64,000 nucleotides of DNA, taken from the NCBI GenBank assembly GCA_036566745.1, contig DATCVR010000287.1:1-64000 (forward strand), written 5' to 3'. The notes under the pieces are model-generated. The model was not told where the DNA came from, made no database searches, and worked only from the letters and a program-made list of their open reading frames with translations. The stretch is from DATCVR01 sp036566745 (GTDB lineage Bacteria; Actinomycetota; Actinomycetes; Jiangellales; Jiangellaceae). Below, in pieces: positions 60,526 through 64,000 of this stretch (its first letter is position 1; each line of letters opens with the position of its first letter). The translations under genes were made by a program, and so were the position numbers.

Positions 60526-61494
60526 GTGCTCGCGCCACGGGTGGTGGTCATCCACCGCAGAACCGAACTCGACGAGCTGGTCGACCGACACGGCACGCGG
60601 GGTCAGGCAGCGTTCTTTCTCCGCAGCCGGGGGCGCGACCTGACCGAGGTCCAGTCGCGCCACGACGCGAACCTGGCCGCGCTGCGGGACGCGTCCGCGG
60701 CCATCCCGTCCGAATGGCGGCGCGGCCACGTCGAGCGCGCCGATCTCGACCGGTTCCTGTTCGAACCCGAGGACATCGTCCTCGTCGTGGGTCAGGACGG
60801 GCTGGTGGCCAACGTCGCGAAGTACCTCTCCGGCCAGCTGGTGATCGGTGTCGACCCAGAGCCGGAACGCAACCCCGGGGTGCTCGTCCGGCACCAGGCG
60901 ACCGAGACACTGGGCCTGCTCGCCTCCATTGGCGACGGACGAGCCGACATCGAGTCGCGCACGATGGTCGTCGCATCGGTCGACGACGGGCAGACCCTGC
61001 TGGCGCTGAACGAGGTCTATCTGGGGCACCCCACCCATCAGTCCGCGCGTTATCGCCTCGTCGAACCCGCCGAGGAGCGACAGTCGTCGTCGGGTCTCAT
61101 CGTCACCAGCGGCACCGGGGCGACCGGGTGGTGCGCGTCGATCGTCCGCGAGCGGAGCAGCCGGCTCCGGTTGCCGCGGCCGGACGACCCGGCCCTCGCC
61201 TGGTTCGTACGCGAAGCCTGGCCCTCGCCAGCCACAGGGGTGAGCCACACCGAGGGCCTGCTCGAGCTGGGCAGCAGGCTCGTCGTGGTCGTCGAGGCGG
61301 ATGGCCTCACCGCGTTCGGCGACGGGCTTGAAGGGGATCGGCTCGTGGTCAGCTGGGGTCAGGAGGTGCGCATCGAGATCGCCGAACAGCGCCTGCACGT
61401 CGTGACGGGCCGACAACCGTCTGGCGACTCGCCGGAACGGGCGACGGCCCGCACTCGCGAACGAGTACGGGCCGTCGGAGGTGGTGCTCGGTGA
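60526..61494 (+). CDS. NAD-kinase-like protein
   Basis: This 322-residue protein shows the NAD kinase fold: GQDG at 89-92 (standard GGDG, second Gly changed to Gln), GIDPEPERNPG (about 107-117), NE at 162-163, and SGLIVTSGTGATGW (189-202), matching the DGLIVSTPTGSTAY motif loosely. Catalytic loops are all present but altered, so it could be a diverged kinase or an NAD-sensing pseudo-enzyme. It follows the SPFH gene after 6 bases (start GTG 60526), and both lie divergent to NrtR-like/Sir2. A hairpin lies within its 3' end. Confidence 0.75.
   Translation: MLAPRVVVIHRRTELDELVDRHGTRGQAAFFLRSRGRDLTEVQSRHDANLAALRDASAAIPSEWRRGHVERADLDRFLFEPEDIVLVVGQDGLVANVAKYLSGQLVIGVDPEPERNPGVLVRHQATETLGLLASIGDGRADIESRTMVVASVDDGQTLLALNEVYLGHPTHQSARYRLVEPAEERQSSSGLIVTSGTGATGWCASIVRERSSRLRLPRPDDPALAWFVREAWPSPATGVSHTEGLLELGSRLVVVVEADGLTAFGDGLEGDRLVVSWGQEVRIEIAEQRLHVVTGRQPSGDSPERATARTRERVRAVGGGAR
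61442..61477. terminator. Long stem-loop in 3' end of NAD-kinase-like gene
   Basis: CGACGGCCCG-c-ACTCG (61442-61457) pairs with CGAGT-a-CGGGCCGTCG (61462-61477) around a 4-base CGAA loop, with one internal mismatch. It sits just before the gene's end at 61494 and near the convergent MFS stop; a terminator or mRNA-stability role is likely. Confidence 0.55.
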
Positions 61495-61503
61495 GCGACC
61501 AGG

Positions 61504-63057
61504 TCAGCCGAGGTGAGCGGCCGGCTGGTCCTCGGCGTCGGGCGACTGCTTCGGAGCGTTGACGGCGACCACCGTGACGACCATCGCGGCGATCATCATG
61601 AACGCGGCGACCAGGAACGCGTTCGTGTAACCGTCGGTGACTGCCCCGATCACCTGAGGCATGACCGACGGGTCGGGCGGAGCGTGGCCGGCCGCAGCGC
61701 CCTGGGCGATCTCGGCAGCGCCCTGGAAGGCGTTGTTCGTGGCATTCGCCGCGATCGTCGCGAGCGCGGCCAGCCCGAGCGAGCCACCCACCTGCTGCAT
61801 GGTGTTGAGCACGGCCGAGGCGATACCGGCCTCGTGCCGCTCGACGCCCGCCACTGCCGTGAGCGTCATGGGCACGAAGACCAGGCCCATGCCGATCGAG
61901 ATGAAGATCATCGGCACCAGGAGGTCAGGCCAGTACGCCGATGTGGGCTCGAGCTGGGAGAACATGAACATGCCCACGGTGGCCAACGCCAGACCGCTTC
62001 CGGCGAGGACTCGCGGCGCGAGGCGCTGGGCGAGCTGGCTGGCCAGGCCCGCGCCGAACACGATGCCCACCGTGAACGGCATGAACGCCAGGCCCGCCTT
62101 GACCGGGCTGTACTGCAGGATGCCCTGGACGAACAGCGAGATGAAGTAGAACTGGCTGAACAGCGCGGCACCCACGAGGAGCATCACGACGTACGAGCCC
62201 GAGCGGTTGCGGTTGGCGAACAGGTGCAGCGGCATGATCGGGTGGACGTGGCGACGCTCGATGAGGACGAACCCCACGAGCAGCACGACGGCGATGACGA
62301 AGCAGCTGATCGTGCCGGTGTCGTCCCAGCCGTGCTCCGGGTTGGCGGCGCGGGTGATGCCGTAGACCAGCGAGGTCAGGCCCACCGTGCCTACCAGGGC
62401 ACCGAGGTAGTCGATCTTGCCGGTCTCGGGCTCGGACTCGCCGAGCACACGCGGCGCGGCGAACGCGAGCAACAGGCCGATCGGGACGTTCACGAAGAAG
62501 ACCCAGCGCCAGTCGAGGTAGTCGGTGAGCAGGCCACCGGCGATGAGGCCGACGGCAGCGCCCGCGCCCGACATGGCAGCGTAGATGGCGAAGGCACGGT
62601 TACGCGGCTGGCCTTCGGGGAACGTGGTCGTGATCAGCGCGAGGGCCGTGGGGGCCGCGACGGCAGCGCCGACACCCTGGAGCACGCGAGCCCCGATGAG
62701 GAACGCTTCGGACGTGGCCAGCCCGCACAGGAGCGAGGCCACCGTGAACAACAGGATGCCGAAGACGAAGACGCGCCGGCGGCCGAACAGGTCGCCCGCG
62801 CGGCCGCCCAGCAGGAGCAGGCCTCCGAAGGCGAGCGTGTACCCGTTGATGACCCAGGTGAGGTTCGCCGGAGTGAAGTCGAGGGCTTCCTGGATTCGCG
62901 GCAGCGCGATGTTCACGATCGATCCGTCGAGCACGATCATGAGCTGGGCCGTGGCGATGACCAGGAGCGCGATCCCGAGGTGGCGGTGACCGTGGTCTGG
63001 CTGGCTGGGCTGCGGTCCCGGGGTTACCGAGTCGCCGATCCCGGTGGACGTGGACAT
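61504..63057 (-). CDS. DHA2-family MFS efflux pump (EmrB/QacA-like)
   Basis: The 517-residue protein has 14 predicted helices. LIVIATAQLMIVLDGSIVNI-like first helix (LDGSIVNIALP motif), GGRAGDLFGRRRVFVFGI (motif A, about 90-107) and the GAAVGLIAGGLLTDYLDWRW motif C region are all present. It likely exports antibiotics or lipophilic compounds. ATG 63057 has GGAG at 7 bases. A promoter with a palindrome in its spacer lies at 63268-63296; no regulator gene is adjacent. Confidence 0.92.
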   Translation of the reverse strand: MSTSTGIGDSVTPGPQPSQPDHGHRHLGIALLVIATAQLMIVLDGSIVNIALPRIQEALDFTPANLTWVINGYTLAFGGLLLLGGRAGDLFGRRRVFVFGILLFTVASLLCGLATSEAFLIGARVLQGVGAAVAAPTALALITTTFPEGQPRNRAFAIYAAMSGAGAAVGLIAGGLLTDYLDWRWVFFVNVPIGLLLAFAAPRVLGESEPETGKIDYLGALVGTVGLTSLVYGITRAANPEHGWDDTGTISCFVIAVVLLVGFVLIERRHVHPIMPLHLFANRNRSGSYVVMLLVGAALFSQFYFISLFVQGILQYSPVKAGLAFMPFTVGIVFGAGLASQLAQRLAPRVLAGSGLALATVGMFMFSQLEPTSAYWPDLLVPMIFISIGMGLVFVPMTLTAVAGVERHEAGIASAVLNTMQQVGGSLGLAALATIAANATNNAFQGAAEIAQGAAAGHAPPDPSVMPQVIGAVTDGYTNAFLVAAFMMIAAMVVTVVAVNAPKQSPDAEDQPAAHLG

Positions 63058-63267
63058 GCGGAGTCTCCGTTCCGACTCGAGCACGAGCGGTTCGGCCAGC
63101 CACGAGGGCTGGCGGGAGTGTCAGGAATTCGTGTGTTCAGGCGAGGGCGAGCGCCGCTGGAACGCGCTGCCGTGGGTGGACGTGGGCCACGATATCGATG
63201 AGCTCCCCCTGGGGCCGAGCGAATTAATCCGGTGTTCACCGATAGCCAACTTCGTACGACTCCGACC

Positions 63268-63296
63268 GAATTCCCATGACTTTGGGAAGTTGTCAA
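63268..63296 (-). promoter_or_regulatory. Promoter with embedded palindrome for MFS gene
   Basis: On the minus strand TTGACA (63296-63291) and GAATTC (63273-63268) are spaced by 17 bases, a good -35/-10 pair. The spacer holds TTCCCA-TGACTT-TGGGAA (63271-63288 on plus), a perfect 6-base inverted repeat, so an unlinked repressor probably blocks this promoter. Confidence 0.5.
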
Positions 63297-63373
63297 CGTC
63301 AGCTAACTCCCGGGCGGAAGGCCGTCAACTGCGAGGACGTCCGAGTGTCCGACCCGGGCCGTACGCTTCTGAT

Positions 63374-63847
63374 GTGACCGAGCAGCGAGCTCTTGCCGCC
63401 ATCGAGGCGGCGGGGCTACCCCACCGCGTCGTACGTCACGGACCCGCGGCCAGCCTCGCCGACGCCGCGGCCGCGCGAGGGCTGAAGCCGGCCGATGTCA
63501 TCAAGACCATCGTCGTGCGCCGAGCCGACGACGACTACCTGTTCGTGCTCGTCCCCGGCGACCGCACCATCTCGTGGCCCAAGCTGCGTGCCCTGCTCGG
63601 CGTCAGCCGGCTCTCCATGCCCGACGCCGCCACCGCTCGCGACGTCACGGGGTACGAGCGCGGCACCATCACGCCCTTCGGCTCGCTGCGTCCCTGGCCG
63701 GTCATCTCCGACCAGCGGGTGCTCGGCCACGACGTCTCCATCGGCGGCGGCGCCCATGGGGTCGCGGCCACGGTCGATGGCGACGCCCTGGTCACAGCCC
63801 TGGACGCCACGGTCGCCGACGTCACCGACCCCGAGCCGACGGGCTGA
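63374..63847 (+). CDS. YbaK/EbsC-type aminoacyl-tRNA deacylase
   Basis: This 157-residue protein is a single YbaK/ProX-like editing domain: LPHRVVRHGPAASLADAAAA, ARGLKPADVIKTIVVRRADD (the conserved Lys of the active site) and the YERGTITPFGS glycine loop with a VLGHDVSIGGG ending. It should hydrolyse mischarged tRNA (Cys-tRNAPro class). The start is GTG 63374. It is followed after 5 bases by the aminotransferase-like gene and may be cotranscribed. Confidence 0.88.
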   Translation: MTEQRALAAIEAAGLPHRVVRHGPAASLADAAAARGLKPADVIKTIVVRRADDDYLFVLVPGDRTISWPKLRALLGVSRLSMPDAATARDVTGYERGTITPFGSLRPWPVISDQRVLGHDVSIGGGAHGVAATVDGDALVTALDATVADVTDPEPTG

Positions 63848-63852
63848 GCGCG

Positions 63853-64000
63853 ATGTCCGAATTGCCTGGTGAAACGGTCGCCACGGAGTACCATCCGAGC
63901 GTGGGGGCAATGTCATCGACGCTCCAGGACAGCGCGCTGTTGCAGCGCATCCGGGCGTCGGTCATCGGTGACGACCAGGTCATGGTCGGGCCTTACGGCG
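63853..64000 (+). CDS. Class V aminotransferase-like protein (cut by window end)
   Basis: The 49 visible codons (from ATG 63853) include STLQDSALLQRIRASVIGDD and QVMVGPYG, resembling the N-terminus of class V aminotransferase-fold PLP enzymes (IRxSVIGDD...PYGxRxxxYADYTASGR). The start could also be ATG 63910. Only the first part is present, so the assignment is provisional. Confidence 0.55.
   Translation, partial: MSELPGETVATEYHPSVGAMSSTLQDSALLQRIRASVIGDDQVMVGPYG

Noticed and set aside
61513..63201. Plus-strand frame of 562 codons opposite the MFS gene
   Set aside because: Glu/Arg/His-rich shadow; the minus strand has 14 membrane helices and MFS motifs.
1..64000. CRISPR arrays, tRNA or rRNA genes, complete insertion sequences, att sites
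   Set aside because: No regularly spaced repeats, tRNA-like cloverleafs, rRNA motifs or transposase genes with terminal inverted repeats were found by reading.

Overview
The window is chromosomal DNA of a high-GC Gram-positive bacterium (Actinomycetota). This rests on the very high GC content, frequent GTG starts, tightly overlapping ATGA/GTGA gene junctions, an IdeR/DtxR-type iron box, an AfsR-type SARP regulator, ECF sigma factors with C-terminal extensions, and many MarR/TetR/HxlR regulators. I do not recognise the species. No rRNA, tRNA, CRISPR array, intact insertion sequence or replication origin was seen.

Layout. Positions 1-18.2 kb form a loosely organised accessory region: an alpha/beta hydrolase, a nitroreductase with a divergent MarR regulator, a response regulator whose kinase has been deleted, a VOC protein, several TetR/hydrolase units, two drug-type oxidoreductases, an ECF sigma factor and an MFS pump. 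It carries many decayed genes: kinase and ABC-permease stubs, an AbiEii-like C-terminus, a frameshifted TetR paralogue with a collapsed DUF2867 partner, a nucleotidyltransferase fragment and a VOC fragment. An iron-box-controlled helical protein and a small secreted protein end this part.

Positions 18.5-24.5 kb hold a five-gene minus-strand operon in which every gene overlaps the next by 4 bp: MoxR AAA+ ATPase, bpX5-like protein, degenerate vWA/propeller protein, bpX6-like membrane protein, and a repeat/beta-propeller protein. This is a MoxR-vWA-beta-propeller (bpX) ternary system, a class predicted computationally to be an NTP-dependent conflict system but, to my knowledge, not characterised experimentally. 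Its last gene seems to carry a frameshift near its start.

Positions 24.7-44.2 kb contain a flavodoxin behind a DosR-like box, a methyltransferase, a GNAT protein, a lipoprotein serpin, a Gfo/Idh/MocA oxidoreductase, a TIGR01777 epimerase, a DGPF(YciI)-ECF42 pair, an MMPL transporter, a large unidentified protein with a methyltransferase-like C-terminus, a Cys-rich protein, a secreted sialidase-like protein and a SnoaL-like protein. Positions 44.3-54.6 kb hold a large SARP/NB-ARC regulator, two overlapping TPM-like membrane proteins, a coiled-coil protein, an HxlR regulator divergent from an MFS pump, a VOC protein and a lipoprotein.

Positions 55.0-64.0 kb hold a 25-residue amphipathic peptide gene, an RpiR regulator divergent from a NagZ-like GH3 hexosaminidase, and a compact NAD-themed cluster: NrtR-like NUDIX regulator and Sir2 on one strand, an SPFH protein and a NAD-kinase-like protein divergent from them, with a palindromic operator between. 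A DHA2 MFS pump, a YbaK/EbsC-type deacylase and the start of a class V aminotransferase-like gene close the window.
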